A stretch of 64,000 nucleotides of DNA from Marinobacter sp. S6332. GTDB lineage: Bacteria; Pseudomonadota; Gammaproteobacteria; Pseudomonadales; Oleiphilaceae. Position 1 is the stretch's first letter. Every line of letters begins with the position of its first letter. The stretch is from the NCBI RefSeq assembly GCF_023016045.1, contig NZ_JALKAP010000004.1:1-64000 (forward strand). The letters run 5' to 3'. The notes below the pieces were generated by a model. The model was given only the letters and a program-made list of their open reading frames with translations. It was not told the origin of the DNA and did no database searches. Of the stretch, positions 36,938 through 47,161 are shown piece after piece. The translations under genes were made by a program, and so were the position numbers.

Positions 36938-36993
36938 CGGTTCTGGCGAGCCAGAATGCAGTATTGTGAATGAGGAAGTCAGAGAGCGAGTCT

Positions 36994-37896
36994 ATGAGGC
37001 CCGAAGATGAAGCAGTCGTTGTCCGGTTCGTCGATGCGGTTTGGCTTGAGGATGGTCTGGGTGAAAAGACCCGTCAGGCGTATCGTAGCGACCTGCAGCG
37101 GTTGTCCGTCTGGTTAGAGGGTCGCCCCGATAAGCCCTTGTTAGCGCAGGTACGGCGAACAGATCTACTGGACTGGATGGCCAATGGCCTTGCTCAAGGC
37201 CTTAAAACCTCCACGGCAGCCCGTCGGCTCTCTGGTATTCGACGCTTTTATCGGTTTCTTCTTCGCGAACGCTTGATAACTGAAGACCCCACACTGCGTA
37301 TCGACAGCCCCCGATTACCGCGCCGACTGCCCGACTCACTGACTGAGCAGGAAGTAGACGCGCTGCTGGCTGAGCCGGATCCCGGATTGCCCATCGAGCA
37401 GCGCGACAAGGCTATGCTGGAAATACTCTATGGGTGCGGCCTCCGGGTGTCTGAACTCACCGAGTTGCGTGTTGATCAGGTAAACCTGCGCCAAGGAGTT
37501 ATACGTGTGACGGGTAAGGGCGGCAAAGAGCGATTGGTTCCTTTGGGAGAAGAGGCGATAGACTGGCTTTTGCGATACATGAAAGAGGGACGCCCGGAGC
37601 TTCTCAAGGGTCGTGCTTGCGATGCGTTGTTCCCTGGTAACCGAGCAGCAGCCATGACGCGGCAAACCTTTTGGCACCGTGTTCGTCAATACGCCGTGCG
37701 CACTGGTATTCGCAAGCATTTATCACCCCATACGCTCAGGCATGCTTTTGCAACCCATTTGCTAAACCATGGTGCTGACCTGCGTGTGGTTCAAATGTTG
37801 CTGGGTCACTCTGACCTTTCGACTACCCAAATATATACCCATGTTGCACGCCAGCGCTTGCAGTCGCTGCATCAGGCTCATCATCCCCGTGGTTGA
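36994..37896 (+). CDS. xerD: XerD, site-specific tyrosine recombinase
   Basis: From ATG 36994, 300 residues, the normal XerD length; an earlier in-frame ATG at 36970 is also possible. The N-terminal SAM-like domain precedes a catalytic domain with R in YGCGLRVSEL, K in TGKGGKERLVP, HTLRHAFATH, LGHSDLSTTQIYTHV (H and nucleophile Y). XerC/XerD resolve chromosome dimers at dif under FtsK control. dsbC follows on the same strand. Confidence 0.95.
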   Translation: MRPEDEAVVVRFVDAVWLEDGLGEKTRQAYRSDLQRLSVWLEGRPDKPLLAQVRRTDLLDWMANGLAQGLKTSTAARRLSGIRRFYRFLLRERLITEDPTLRIDSPRLPRRLPDSLTEQEVDALLAEPDPGLPIEQRDKAMLEILYGCGLRVSELTELRVDQVNLRQGVIRVTGKGGKERLVPLGEEAIDWLLRYMKEGRPELLKGRACDALFPGNRAAAMTRQTFWHRVRQYAVRTGIRKHLSPHTLRHAFATHLLNHGADLRVVQMLLGHSDLSTTQIYTHVARQRLQSLHQAHHPRG

Positions 37897-38031
37897 GTAT
37901 GTGGTTTTTCGGTAAGGTGGTGTTTTGAACTTTTGTTCCACGCGGGTGTCGCAGGGTTCTAGGTTTCATGGCTGGCGTGGGTGTTCCCGCAAGTCCAATT
38001 ATTATTCAACGGAATAGGTGTGTTTGCCAGA

Positions 38032-38763
38032 ATGAATGTAAAACGGTTTTTTGTGACGGTTGCGATGGTGGTTGGTGTTCTGGGCTCGCCCTACGGTACT
38101 GCAGGCGATGTTGAAGATGGCATCAGCGAGAGGCTCTCTGATGCTGTGCCGGGGCTGAAGATTCTGTCGGTGCAAGAGTCCGAAGCCGAGGGGCTTTACG
38201 AAGTTCAAAGCGCTAACGGTGAAACCATCTATACCACGTCTGACGGGCAGTATCTGCTTACCGGTGACTTGCTTAAGATTACTGAAAAAGGCATCGCCAA
38301 CGTAACAGAAGAAGCTAGAGCTGGTCAGCGTCATATGACCATGGAAAGCTATGGCAAAGATGGACTTATCACATTCAAAGCGAGCAATGAAAAGGCCGTG
38401 ATCGACGTGTTTACCGATATTGACTGCCCATATTGCCGCAAACTCCATGATGAAGTACCGCAACTCAATGAGTACGGTATTACTGTGAACTACTATGCCT
38501 ATCCGCGCTCCGGTCCTGGCCAGCCATCGTTTGTGAAATACGAATCCGTTTGGTGCGCGGAGGACCAGCAAGCTGCGATGAGCGAAGCAAAAGCCGGTAA
38601 AGTAGTGCCTGCGGCCAAGTGCGAAAACCCTGTGTTGGAACAGTTTAAGCTTGGTCAGCGGATTGGTGTTACGGGCACGCCTGCAATTGTGCTGGAGGAC
38701 GGCAATATTGTGCGAGGCTATGTGCCAGCCAAGAGTCTTGCCGATGGGCTTGGCCTGCTTTAA
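38032..38763 (+). CDS. dsbC: DsbC, periplasmic disulfide isomerase
   Basis: From ATG 38032 the protein has 243 residues with a signal peptide (MNVKRFFVTVAMVVGVLGSP, cleavage near TAGD). An N-terminal dimerisation domain precedes the thioredoxin domain with active site CPYC in FTDIDCPYCRKLHDEV, a second cysteine pair (VWCAED and AAKCENP), and the cis-proline in GVTGTPAIVL. It corrects wrong disulfides and is kept reduced by DsbD. The xerD-dsbC-hom order is common in related bacteria. Confidence 0.94.
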   Translation: MNVKRFFVTVAMVVGVLGSPYGTAGDVEDGISERLSDAVPGLKILSVQESEAEGLYEVQSANGETIYTTSDGQYLLTGDLLKITEKGIANVTEEARAGQRHMTMESYGKDGLITFKASNEKAVIDVFTDIDCPYCRKLHDEVPQLNEYGITVNYYAYPRSGPGQPSFVKYESVWCAEDQQAAMSEAKAGKVVPAAKCENPVLEQFKLGQRIGVTGTPAIVLEDGNIVRGYVPAKSLADGLGLL

Positions 38764-38796
38764 AAGGGTTACGAACTTCTGTGACTTGCGTTTGGT

Positions 38797-38821
38797 TCAG
38801 GGCTTATTCATCAAGCCCTGA
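38797..38821. terminator. Hairpin between dsbC and hom
   Basis: TCAGGGCTT (38797-38805) and AAGCCCTGA (38813-38821) pair perfectly over a 7-base loop, 34 bases after dsbC. No T run follows, so it may be an attenuating or RNA-stability hairpin rather than a strong terminator. Confidence 0.4.
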
Positions 38822-38913
38822 ATCGGTATACTATGCGGCCTTTCAGTGTCGCAATTGCACTTTGCTGCACTACTACAATACATCAGGAACCCTTCGGGAT
38901 CAGAGGTGAGAGC

Positions 38914-40215
38914 TTGAAAGACGTCAATGTCGGAATCTGCGGACTGGGAACCGTTGGCGGCGGTACATTCAATGTATTGACTCGTAACGCTGCACTTATA
39001 GCGGGCCGTTCGGGCTGTAACATCCGGATTACCCGGGTAGCTAGCCGGCGTAACCGTGACGATTTAGATCTTGGCGATGTGGCCTTCAGCACCGAGATCT
39101 TCGATGTGGTGAACGACCCGGCGGTCGACGTTGTGGTAGAGCTGATCGGTGGTTATGAAACCGCACGTGAGCTTGTGCTAGCAGCAATCGGTAATGGTAA
39201 GCACGTAGTTACGGCCAACAAGGCGTTGATTGCAGTTCATGGTAACGAGATATTTGCCGCTGCAGAAAAAGCTGGCGTTGTGGTTGCTTATGAAGCGGGT
39301 GTTGCAGGCGGTATTCCCGTAATGAAGGCAATCCGTGAAGGCTTGGCGGGTAACCGCATTGATTGGATTGCTGGCATTATCAATGGCACGGGTAACTATA
39401 TTCTTACCGAAATGCGCGCAGGCCGTGCGTTTGCTGAAGTGCTTAAAGAAGCTCAGGATCTCGGTTACGCGGAAGCAGACCCGACTTTTGATGTTGAGGG
39501 TATCGATGCGGCCCATAAGCTGACCATTCTTGCCTCGGCAGGCCTCGGTGTTCCTCTACAGTTTGAGAAAGCCTTTACCGAAGGGATCTCATCACTAACA
39601 CCTTACGACATAGCCCATGCGGAGCAACTCGGTTACCGCATCAAGCATCTTGGTATTGCGCGTCGTAGGGATGAGGGAATCGAACTGCGTGTACATCCAA
39701 CACTTGTTCCTAAAAGCCACCTGATTGCTCAGGTTGACGGTGTACTGAACGCCGTTCTCGTGGATGGTGATGCGGTTGGCCAAACCATGTATTACGGCCC
39801 TGGTGCTGGTGATGAAGCGACGGCTTCTGCGGTAATTGCCGATATTGTGGATGTTGCGCGCATTGTTGCGAGCGAAAGCTCATTGAGAGTGCCTCATCTT
39901 GGATTTACCGCAGATGCCATGGAAAATCTGGATGTGCTTTCAATGGAAGATATTCAGTCTGCCTACTATCTGCGCATAACCGCTTTGGACCGCCCGGGTG
40001 TGCTGGCCAAGATAGCATCCATTCTGAGTGAGCACGGCATCAATATTGAGTCGATCATGCAGAAAGAGTCGGAAATGAAAGACGGTCGCATTCCGGTCAT
40101 TATCCTCACTCACACTGTGCAAGAGCGACAGATCAACCGCGCTATTGAAGAGCTGGAGTCCCTCTCTGATACAGATGGCCCGGTTGTACGCATTCGCGCC
40201 GAAAACTTTAACTGA
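38914..40215 (+). CDS. hom: Homoserine dehydrogenase
   Basis: Best start is TTG 38914 (then KDVNVGICGLGTVGGG), because AGAGGTGAGA lies at ideal distance and the result, 433 residues, is the family length; the upstream ATG 38833 gives an unrelated extension. NAD(P)-binding GLGTVGG, the catalytic domain (GVAGGIPVMKAIREGLAGNR, NGTGNYILTEM, EADPTFDVEGIDAAHK) and a C-terminal ACT domain (ALDRPGVLAKIASILSEHGINIES) are present. It reduces aspartate semialdehyde to homoserine; the ACT domain suggests threonine feedback. thrC follows after 26 bases. Confidence 0.96.
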   Translation: MKDVNVGICGLGTVGGGTFNVLTRNAALIAGRSGCNIRITRVASRRNRDDLDLGDVAFSTEIFDVVNDPAVDVVVELIGGYETARELVLAAIGNGKHVVTANKALIAVHGNEIFAAAEKAGVVVAYEAGVAGGIPVMKAIREGLAGNRIDWIAGIINGTGNYILTEMRAGRAFAEVLKEAQDLGYAEADPTFDVEGIDAAHKLTILASAGLGVPLQFEKAFTEGISSLTPYDIAHAEQLGYRIKHLGIARRRDEGIELRVHPTLVPKSHLIAQVDGVLNAVLVDGDAVGQTMYYGPGAGDEATASAVIADIVDVARIVASESSLRVPHLGFTADAMENLDVLSMEDIQSAYYLRITALDRPGVLAKIASILSEHGINIESIMQKESEMKDGRIPVIILTHTVQERQINRAIEELESLSDTDGPVVRIRAENFN

Positions 40216-40241
40216 GAAAACCATAACCAGCAGGTACTCAC

Positions 40242-41642
40242 GTGAGATACATCAGTACGCGGGGAGAAGCACCCGCACTGGGCTTTGAAGACGTTTTGCT
40301 CACAGGCTTAGCCCCCGATGGCGGCCTTTATGTGCCGGAATCACTCCCGCACTTTAGTTTGGAAGAAATCCGAGGCTGGCGCGGGCTTCCATACACAGAG
40401 CTTGCGTTCAATATTATGTATCCGTTTGTGGAAGAGGCCATTCCAGAGGCTGATTTCCGGCAGATGCTTGATGACACCTACAGTGGCTTTGCCCATAAAG
40501 CGGTTGCTCCGTTGGTGCAGCTTGACGCAAACGAATGGGTGATGGAGCTATTCCGCGGGCCAACCTTGGCATTCAAGGATTTTGCCCTTCAGTTGCTAGG
40601 CCGCTTGCTGGATTATGTGCTTGAAAAGCGTCAGGAACACGCAGTAATTATGGGTGCGACTTCCGGGGATACCGGGTCTGCGGCTATTGAGGGCTGTCGC
40701 CGCTGCGAGCACGTGGATATCTTTATTCTGCATCCTTACGAGCGTGTATCGGAAGTACAGCGCCGCCAGATGACCACGGTGCAGGGTGACAATATTCACA
40801 ATATTGCCATTAAAGGCAATTTTGATGACTGCCAACGCATGGTTAAAGAGAGCTTTGGCGACCAGTCGTTTCTGGGTGGTAAAGCCAAGCTGGCAGCAGT
40901 GAACTCTATTAACTGGGCCCGGATCATGGCTCAGATTGTTTACTACTTCCATGCTTCCCTAGCTCTCGGTGGCCCGGATCGCAGCATGGCATTTTCTGTG
41001 CCTACCGGTAATTTTGGAGATATCTTTGCCGGCTATCTGGCAAAGAAGATGGGGCTTCCCATATCGCAGTTGGTTATCGCCACCAACAAAAACGATATTC
41101 TCCATCGCTTCATGAGTGGCAACAAATACGAGCAACATAAACTTGAACACACCCTTTCGCCGAGTATGGACATTATGGTGTCCAGCAACTTTGAGCGTTT
41201 GCTGTTCGATCTTCACGGCCGTGATGGGCTTGCAGTTAAAGAACTGCTCGAAAACGCGGCTAAAGGCCCTGTTAGCATTGAAGATTACCGCTGGAAGAAG
41301 GCGCGTAAGCTGTTTGACAGTGCTGCCGTTGATGATAAGGCTACGTGTGACACCATCCGTGAAGTCTATCAGCAGAACGAATATCTGCTAGACCCCCACA
41401 CCGCCATTGGCGTGCATGCTGCTAGGGCTTGTCGCCGTGATGATCAAATTCCGATGATCACCCTTGGCACCGCTCATCCTGCCAAGTTCCCTGATGCCAT
41501 CGTTGAATCCGGGCTGACGGTTAAACCGGCACTTCCGGCTCACATGGCGGATCTGTTCGAGCGGGAGGAGCGATACACCGTGCTCGACAACGATAGAGCA
41601 GGGGTTCAGGCGTTTATCGCAAAGCACTGGAAGAATGCATAA
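40242..41642 (+). CDS. thrC: Threonine synthase
   Basis: A 466-residue PLP enzyme starting with GTG 40242 (MRYISTRGEAPALGFEDVLL), AGCAGGT upstream. The PLP lysine is in LAFKDFALQLLG, the phosphate-binding loop in GATSGDTGSAAIEG and PTGNFGDIFAGY. It converts O-phosphohomoserine to threonine. Probably cotranscribed with hom; a separate homoserine kinase is needed and is not in the window. Confidence 0.97.
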   Translation: MRYISTRGEAPALGFEDVLLTGLAPDGGLYVPESLPHFSLEEIRGWRGLPYTELAFNIMYPFVEEAIPEADFRQMLDDTYSGFAHKAVAPLVQLDANEWVMELFRGPTLAFKDFALQLLGRLLDYVLEKRQEHAVIMGATSGDTGSAAIEGCRRCEHVDIFILHPYERVSEVQRRQMTTVQGDNIHNIAIKGNFDDCQRMVKESFGDQSFLGGKAKLAAVNSINWARIMAQIVYYFHASLALGGPDRSMAFSVPTGNFGDIFAGYLAKKMGLPISQLVIATNKNDILHRFMSGNKYEQHKLEHTLSPSMDIMVSSNFERLLFDLHGRDGLAVKELLENAAKGPVSIEDYRWKKARKLFDSAAVDDKATCDTIREVYQQNEYLLDPHTAIGVHAARACRRDDQIPMITLGTAHPAKFPDAIVESGLTVKPALPAHMADLFEREERYTVLDNDRAGVQAFIAKHWKNA

Positions 41643-41648
41643 CCCTGT

Positions 41649-43382
41649 ATGACACCCAAAAAGATCCTGCGTCGCCCCCGTCCGGAAAACTTTCCGGGTT
41701 GGGGGCAAGATCTGCCCCCTTTACTCCGCCGCCTCTATGCCGCTCGCGGTGTTACCTCCGATAGCCAATTGAGTTACACTCTCAAGCACCTGGCTTCGCC
41801 TTTTGAGTTGCGCGGCATCGACCGTGCGGTTGAACTTCTAGCAGGTGCCATTGCCCAGAACCAGCGTGTGCTTGTACTCGGTGATTTTGATGCTGACGGC
41901 GCAACCAGCACAGCAGTCGCCATGCTCGGGCTCTCCATGCTCGGATTGCAACGCATCGATTTTCGAGTGCCCAGCCGCTTTTCGGATGGTTATGGGCTGA
42001 CCCCGGGGATTATTGAGCGACTGAAAGAAGAGGGTGAACTGCCGGATCTTTTGGTGACGGTGGATAACGGGATTTCAGCCATCGAGGGTGTACGCGCAGC
42101 GAAGGAGCTGGGTATCAAAGTGGTGGTTACGGACCACCACCTTGCTGGCGAAATGCTCCCAGATGCCGACGCGATTGTAAATCCCAATCAACCCGGTTGT
42201 GCCTTCCTGAGTAAAAATGCTGCTGGCGTGGGTGTTATGTTCTACGTGCTCACTGCTCTGCGCAAAAAACTAAGGGAAGCTGGCCTCTTGCCACAGCCAG
42301 AGCCCAACTTGGGTAACCTGTTGGATCTGGTTGCGTTGGGCACAGTCGCTGACGTAGTTCCGCTGGATCACAATAACCGCATTTTTGTCGAGCAGGGCTT
42401 GCGTCGCATCCGCCAAGGCGAAGCCCGCCCGGGTATTCTTGCTCTGCTTGAAGTGGCTGGCCGAGAGCATGGGAACATAAGCTCAACCGATCTCGGATTT
42501 GTGGTTGGCCCACGGCTCAACGCCGCTGGTCGGCTCGACGACATGAGTGTTGGCATAGCCTGCCTGCTGGCAGACAACCCGGACGAAGCCCGCAGACTTG
42601 CCCGTGAACTGGATACCTTCAACCGGGAAAGGCGCACCATCGAAAAAGACATGAAAACCCAGGCGCAGGATTTACTCGCCTCCATGTCTTTGGATCTGCA
42701 AGGGCTACCCTGGGGGCTGGCGCTGTTTGATCAGGATTGGCACCAAGGGGTCATTGGTATTCTTGCGGCCAGAATCCGCGAACAGACCCATAGACCCACC
42801 ATCGCGTTTGCGCCAGATGAAAACGGTGTGGATATAAAAGGCTCAGCCCGATCCATTCCGGGACTTCATATCCGCGATGTGTTGGCGGTTGTGGATTCAC
42901 GGTATCCAGGTGTGATGCATAAATACGGCGGCCACGCGATGGCGGCTGGAATGACCTTAGCCCGGAGTGACCTCGATACATTCTCGGATGCTTTCGATCA
43001 GGCTGTGCGGGATACTCTCACAGCCGCAGATCTTGAGGCGGCGATCACCACCGACGGCCCGCTAAGTTCGGATGAACTGTCGCTGGAAACGGCAGCACTG
43101 CTCAAGCGAGCGGGCCCTTGGGGGCAACATTTCCCGGAGCCTTTGTTCGATGGCGAGTTTCGGGTGGTCAGCCAGCGTATTGTGGGCGAAAACCACTTGA
43201 AGCTGGTTTTGCAGCCTGTGGATGGCAGCGGCATTATTGATGGCATAGCGTTCAACACCGGGCCGGAAGTTCCTGATTACACGCGCACTGGGGCTCGTGT
43301 GGTTTATAAGCCTGATGCCAACACATTTCGGGGGCGGACTAATCTACAGCTTTTGGTGGATTATCTGGAGCCGCTTTCCTAG
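41649..43382 (+). CDS. recJ: RecJ, single-strand 5'-3' exonuclease
   Basis: A 577-residue DHH-family nuclease: LVLGDFDADGATST (motif I), VTVDNGISA, VVTDHHLAGEMLPDADAIVNP (DHH), then KYGGHAMAAGMTL (DHHA1) and a C-terminal OB-like domain. Mn2+/Mg2+-dependent digestion of single-stranded DNA serves RecF-pathway recombination and mismatch repair. It begins 6 bases after thrC, so is likely in the same transcript. Confidence 0.96.
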   Translation: MTPKKILRRPRPENFPGWGQDLPPLLRRLYAARGVTSDSQLSYTLKHLASPFELRGIDRAVELLAGAIAQNQRVLVLGDFDADGATSTAVAMLGLSMLGLQRIDFRVPSRFSDGYGLTPGIIERLKEEGELPDLLVTVDNGISAIEGVRAAKELGIKVVVTDHHLAGEMLPDADAIVNPNQPGCAFLSKNAAGVGVMFYVLTALRKKLREAGLLPQPEPNLGNLLDLVALGTVADVVPLDHNNRIFVEQGLRRIRQGEARPGILALLEVAGREHGNISSTDLGFVVGPRLNAAGRLDDMSVGIACLLADNPDEARRLARELDTFNRERRTIEKDMKTQAQDLLASMSLDLQGLPWGLALFDQDWHQGVIGILAARIREQTHRPTIAFAPDENGVDIKGSARSIPGLHIRDVLAVVDSRYPGVMHKYGGHAMAAGMTLARSDLDTFSDAFDQAVRDTLTAADLEAAITTDGPLSSDELSLETAALLKRAGPWGQHFPEPLFDGEFRVVSQRIVGENHLKLVLQPVDGSGIIDGIAFNTGPEVPDYTRTGARVVYKPDANTFRGRTNLQLLVDYLEPLS

Positions 43383-43447
43383 CTGACCAGCGCTTGCACC
43401 AATGCTGAAGCTCGGTTTTCGCGGCTGATTTACCGCCAGAATTCGGG

Positions 43448-43453
43448 TAGAAT
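43448..43453 (+). promoter_or_regulatory. -10-like element before prfB
   Basis: TAGAAT lies 48 bases ahead of the prfB start in the 118-base recJ-prfB gap; the -35 position reads CTGATT. A weak candidate for a separate prfB promoter. Confidence 0.3.
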
Positions 43454-43500
43454 CTCGCCACTGTTTTTCGCATCATTTTCCAACATTGAGTAATGGTCTT

Positions 43501-44596
43501 ATGGAAGTTAATCCCATTGTGACGAAGATTAAAGAGCTTCGTGAGCGCACTGAGACGCTCAGGGGGTATCTTTGACTACGATCAGCGCAGTGAACGGCTG
43601 GTCGAAGTAGAACGAGAAATGGAAATGCCCACAGTGTGGGATGATCCCGAGCGCGCACAGGCGTTGGGCAAAGAACGCTCTGACCTTGATCTGATTGTTA
43701 GCACCATCGATAACCTCACAACCGGACTATCCGATGCAGAAAGCCTGCTCGAAATGGCTGTGGAGGAAGACGACGCAGATACAGTAACCGAAATCGAATC
43801 GGATCTTGAAACACTTGATGCCGAACTCGAAAAGCTCGAATTCCGCCGCATGTTTTCCGGCGAGATGGACCCCAATAACGCCTATCTTGAAATTCAGGCT
43901 GGGTCGGGCGGCACCGAGGCCCAGGATTGGGCGAATATGCTTCTGCGTATGTACCTGCGCTGGGCAGAGAGCCGAGGCTTTAAGACCGAAATTGTAGAAC
44001 TGCAGGAAGGTGATGTAGCAGGCGTAAAAAGCGCCACTATTCACATTCAAGGTGAGTATGCGTTCGGCTGGTCGCGTACGGAAACCGGCGTTCACCGGTT
44101 GGTGCGTAAGTCGCCTTTCGACTCCGGCAACCGCCGCCACACATCCTTCTCGTCTGTGTTTGTATCACCGGAAGTGGATGACAGCTTCGAAATCGAAATC
44201 AACCCGGCAGATCTGCGGGTGGATGTTTATCGTGCCTCCGGTGCCGGTGGTCAGCACGTTAACCGGACAGAATCCGCAGTGCGTTTGACCCACAACCCAA
44301 CCGGTATTGTTGTTGCCTGTCAGGCCGGTCGAAGCCAGCATCAGAACAAAGATCAAGCCATGAAGCAGCTTAAAGCCAAGCTTTATGAGCGTGAGATGCA
44401 AGAGCGTAACGCCGAGAAGCAAAAAGCTGAAGACGCAAAATCTGATATTGGATGGGGCAGCCAAATTCGTTCCTACGTGCTGGATGATGGCCGCATCAAG
44501 GATTTGCGTACCAAGGTTGAAACCAGCAACACCCAAGGGGTGTTGGATGGTGAAATCGACAAGTTTATTGAAGCCAGCCTGAAAATGGCGCTGTAA
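43501..44596 (+). CDS. prfB: Peptide chain release factor RF2, programmed +1 frameshift
   Basis: Translation starts at ATG 43501 and reads 24 codons to CTT (43570-43572), then meets TGA at 43573; ribosomes slip +1 and continue from GAC at 43574 to the stop at 44596, giving 364 residues. The internal Shine-Dalgarno AGGGGG (43561-43566) followed by TAT CTT TGA C is the classic autoregulatory site: low RF2 slows termination at its own UGA and favours slipping. The body shows the domain needed for peptide release (GGQ in [13 protein letters not shown]) and [13 protein letters not shown]. It recognises UAA and UGA. lysS follows after 53 bases. Confidence 0.97.
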
Positions 44597-44649
44597 CCAG
44601 CGCTATTGCCAAGCCAACCCGAGCACCTTTGATTTTCTAGTGAGCCAAC

Positions 44650-46197
44650 ATGACTGAACACACCAAGAATGCACCGCAAGAGGACAACAGGCTGATTGCT
44701 GAGCGCCGTGCCAAGCTGGCAGAGCTGCGCGAGAACGGCAACGCCTTTCCCAACGACTTCCGCCGAGATGCCACCGCCGCCGAACTGCAGGCGAAATACG
44801 GTGATAAGAGCAAGGAAGAGCTGGAGTCCATGGGCATAAAAGTTGCCGTGGCCGGTCGCATGATGCTTGATCGTAAAGCATTTAAAGTGATTCAGGACAT
44901 GACTGGTCGCATGCAGATTTACGCTACCAAAGATGTGCAGAAAGACACCAAACACTGGGATCTGGGTGACATTGTGGGCGTGCGCGGCATGCTGACAAAA
45001 TCCGGCAAGGGCGACCTGTATGTGACCATGGATGAGTACGTACTGCTCACTAAATCGCTGCGCCCGCTGCCGGAGAAGCACAAAGGCCTGACGGATACGG
45101 AATCGCGCTATCGCCATCGCTATGTTGACTTGATGGTTAACGAAGATAGCCGCAGGGTATTTCTTGCGCGCTCTAAGATCATTACCGCCATGCGTCAGTT
45201 TTTTGCTGATCGCGACTTCATGGAAGTGGAAACGCCCATGCTTCAAGTGATTCCCGGCGGAGCAACAGCACGGCCGTTCATGACCCATCACAACGCTCTA
45301 GGTATTGATATGTACCTGCGCATTGCACCTGAGCTGTACCTGAAGCGCTTGGTTGTGGGTGGTTTTGAGCGGGTGTTTGAGATTAACCGCAACTTCCGAA
45401 ACGAAGGGCTCTCTACCCGTCATAACCCAGAATTCACCATGGTGGAGTTCTATCAGGCCTACGCTGATTACAATGACCTGATGGATTTGACCGAAGACAT
45501 GCTGCGCACGATTGCGGAGCAAGTGTTGGGCACCACCACGGTAGTGAACACCCGTATTTTGGCCGACGGTACGGAAGAGTCGATTGAATACGACTTCGGC
45601 AAACCCTTCGAGCGCTTGACAGTGGTAGACGCCATTCTGCGCTACTGCCCCGATGTGACTGCTGAGCAGCTTGCGGATGAAGCTTCTGCCCGTCAGGTTG
45701 CCAAGGACTTGGGTATTCACGTCAAAAACGGTTGGGGTTTGGGCAAGATTCAAATCGAAATCTTCGAAGCGACTGCTGAGCATCGCCTGATGCAACCTAC
45801 GTTCATAACCGAATATCCGAAAGAAGTATCGCCTCTTGCCCGTTGCAAAGACAGCAACCCGTTTGTGACGGAACGCTTCGAGTTCTTCGTAGGTGGTCGT
45901 GAAATTGCCAACGGCTTCTCCGAGCTTAACGATGCCGAAGACCAGGCTGAACGTTTTCAGGCGCAGGTAGCCGAGAAAGACGCCGGTGACGACGAGGCCA
46001 TGTTCTACGACGAAGATTACGTGATGGCTCTGGAATACGGTTTGCCGCCGACTGCGGGTGAGGGTATAGGCATTGACCGCTTGGCCATGCTGTTGACCGA
46101 CTCACCATCGATCCGCGACGTCATCCTGTTCCCGGCGATGCGCCCTGAGCACAAAGCCGAAAGCTCGAAAAGCGAGAGCACTGAAGACAAGGAGTAA
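44650..46197 (+). CDS. lysS: Lysyl-tRNA synthetase, class II
   Basis: A 515-residue enzyme with an N-terminal OB anticodon-binding domain (about 70-175) and a class II core: [28 protein letters not shown] (motif 1), [21 protein letters not shown] (motif 2) and [21 protein letters not shown] (motif 3). The prfB-lysS pairing is usual. Ends two bases before ung, whose ribosome site (AAGGAG) lies in the lysS end. Confidence 0.98.
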   Translation: MTEHTKNAPQEDNRLIAERRAKLAELRENGNAFPNDFRRDATAAELQAKYGDKSKEELESMGIKVAVAGRMMLDRKAFKVIQDMTGRMQIYATKDVQKDTKHWDLGDIVGVRGMLTKSGKGDLYVTMDEYVLLTKSLRPLPEKHKGLTDTESRYRHRYVDLMVNEDSRRVFLARSKIITAMRQFFADRDFMEVETPMLQVIPGGATARPFMTHHNALGIDMYLRIAPELYLKRLVVGGFERVFEINRNFRNEGLSTRHNPEFTMVEFYQAYADYNDLMDLTEDMLRTIAEQVLGTTTVVNTRILADGTEESIEYDFGKPFERLTVVDAILRYCPDVTAEQLADEASARQVAKDLGIHVKNGWGLGKIQIEIFEATAEHRLMQPTFITEYPKEVSPLARCKDSNPFVTERFEFFVGGREIANGFSELNDAEDQAERFQAQVAEKDAGDDEAMFYDEDYVMALEYGLPPTAGEGIGIDRLAMLLTDSPSIRDVILFPAMRPEHKAESSKSESTEDKE

Positions 46198-46199
46198 CC

Positions 46200-46922
46200 A
46201 TGCACCCGGTTGAGACACTGGCAAACCATCTCAGGCCCGACCGGGGCTGGAAAGAACACCTCGCAGACGAATTCCGCCAGCCCTACATGCAGGCGCTGGC
46301 GGAATTTCTCGCTGCGGAAGAAAGCGCCGGAAAGATACTCTTCCCCGACAGTGAACATTGCTTTAATGCCCTCAACAGAACGCCTTTGGATCAGGTTCGT
46401 GTTGTTATCCTCGGCCAAGACCCCTACCACGGCCCCGGCCAGGCCCACGGCCTATGCTTCTCAGTAAGCCCCAGCGTTCCTACGCCGCCGTCCCTCGTTA
46501 ACATATTCAAAGAGATCCAAAGCGATCTTGGAATATTGCCGCCAGATCACGGCTGCTTGCAGCCTTGGGCAGAGCAGGGTGTTTTACTGCTCAACAGTGT
46601 GCTCACCGTTGTTCAGGGTCAGGCTGGCGCCCATCAGGGAAAAGGCTGGGAGACGTTCACCGACCGAGTGATAGAGACGGTAAACCGCGAACGTGATGGC
46701 GTTGTTTTTCTGCTCTGGGGCAGCTATGCCAAAAAGAAGGGGCAGCACATCGACCGTAACCGCCATCTGGTCCTCGAAGGACCACATCCGTCACCACTCA
46801 GCGCCTATCGCGGATTCTTTGGTTGCAAGCATTTCTCCCGAGCTAATGAATGGCTCAGGAAACAGGGGCTCGATCCAATAAATTGGGAATTGCCGCCCAA
46901 AGCCGATTTGGACTGTTTGTGA
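46200..46922 (+). CDS. ung: Uracil-DNA glycosylase
   Basis: A 240-residue family-1 enzyme. The water-activating loop is [22 protein letters not shown], the uracil pocket LLLNSVLTV, and the minor-groove loop [18 protein letters not shown]. It excises uracil from DNA to start base-excision repair. Coupled to lysS by proximity (2 bases between). The structured gene-free stretch follows. Confidence 0.96.
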   Translation: MHPVETLANHLRPDRGWKEHLADEFRQPYMQALAEFLAAEESAGKILFPDSEHCFNALNRTPLDQVRVVILGQDPYHGPGQAHGLCFSVSPSVPTPPSLVNIFKEIQSDLGILPPDHGCLQPWAEQGVLLLNSVLTVVQGQAGAHQGKGWETFTDRVIETVNRERDGVVFLLWGSYAKKKGQHIDRNRHLVLEGPHPSPLSAYRGFFGCKHFSRANEWLRKQGLDPINWELPPKADLDCL

Positions 46923-47161
46923 CCCAAACTCCGATGATGCGAGAGTAGTCGTGGGGGAACCTTCCCAAAACCGTGCGGAGCCATGGGTGAAGAGAGAAAG
47001 CTCTTCACGGGTTGGCCAAGGATGGCCAGCCCCGGATCCTCACTGCGACGCAGGAGCAATAAGCAGTGAGGAGCGGAGCCGAGCGTACACGGACGTATTC
47101 ACAGCGTGTTTTGGAAAAGCTTCCCCTCACGACTACTCGCCAGCTACCATCAGTAGAAGAG
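46923..47161. repeat. Highly structured gene-free stretch, possible REP-like element or small RNA
   Basis: Between ung and the convergent HDOD gene lie at least four consecutive inverted repeats: GTGAAGAG/CTCTTCAC (46987-47008), GGGTTGGCCA/TGGCCAGCCC (47009-47032, one G-U pair), TCCTCACTGC/GCAGTGAGGA (47037-47072) and ACACG/CGTGT (47087-47109). A 76-codon frame at 46951-47181 has no recognisable features and no clear ribosome site. The sequence reminds me of interspersed intergenic repeats of marine gammaproteobacteria, but no second copy is seen in this window. Confidence 0.5.

Noticed and set aside
43541-44596. prfB as a frameshifted pseudogene, or starting at an internal codon near 43541
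   Set aside because: The break is the conserved programmed frameshift site; the gene is intact from 43501.
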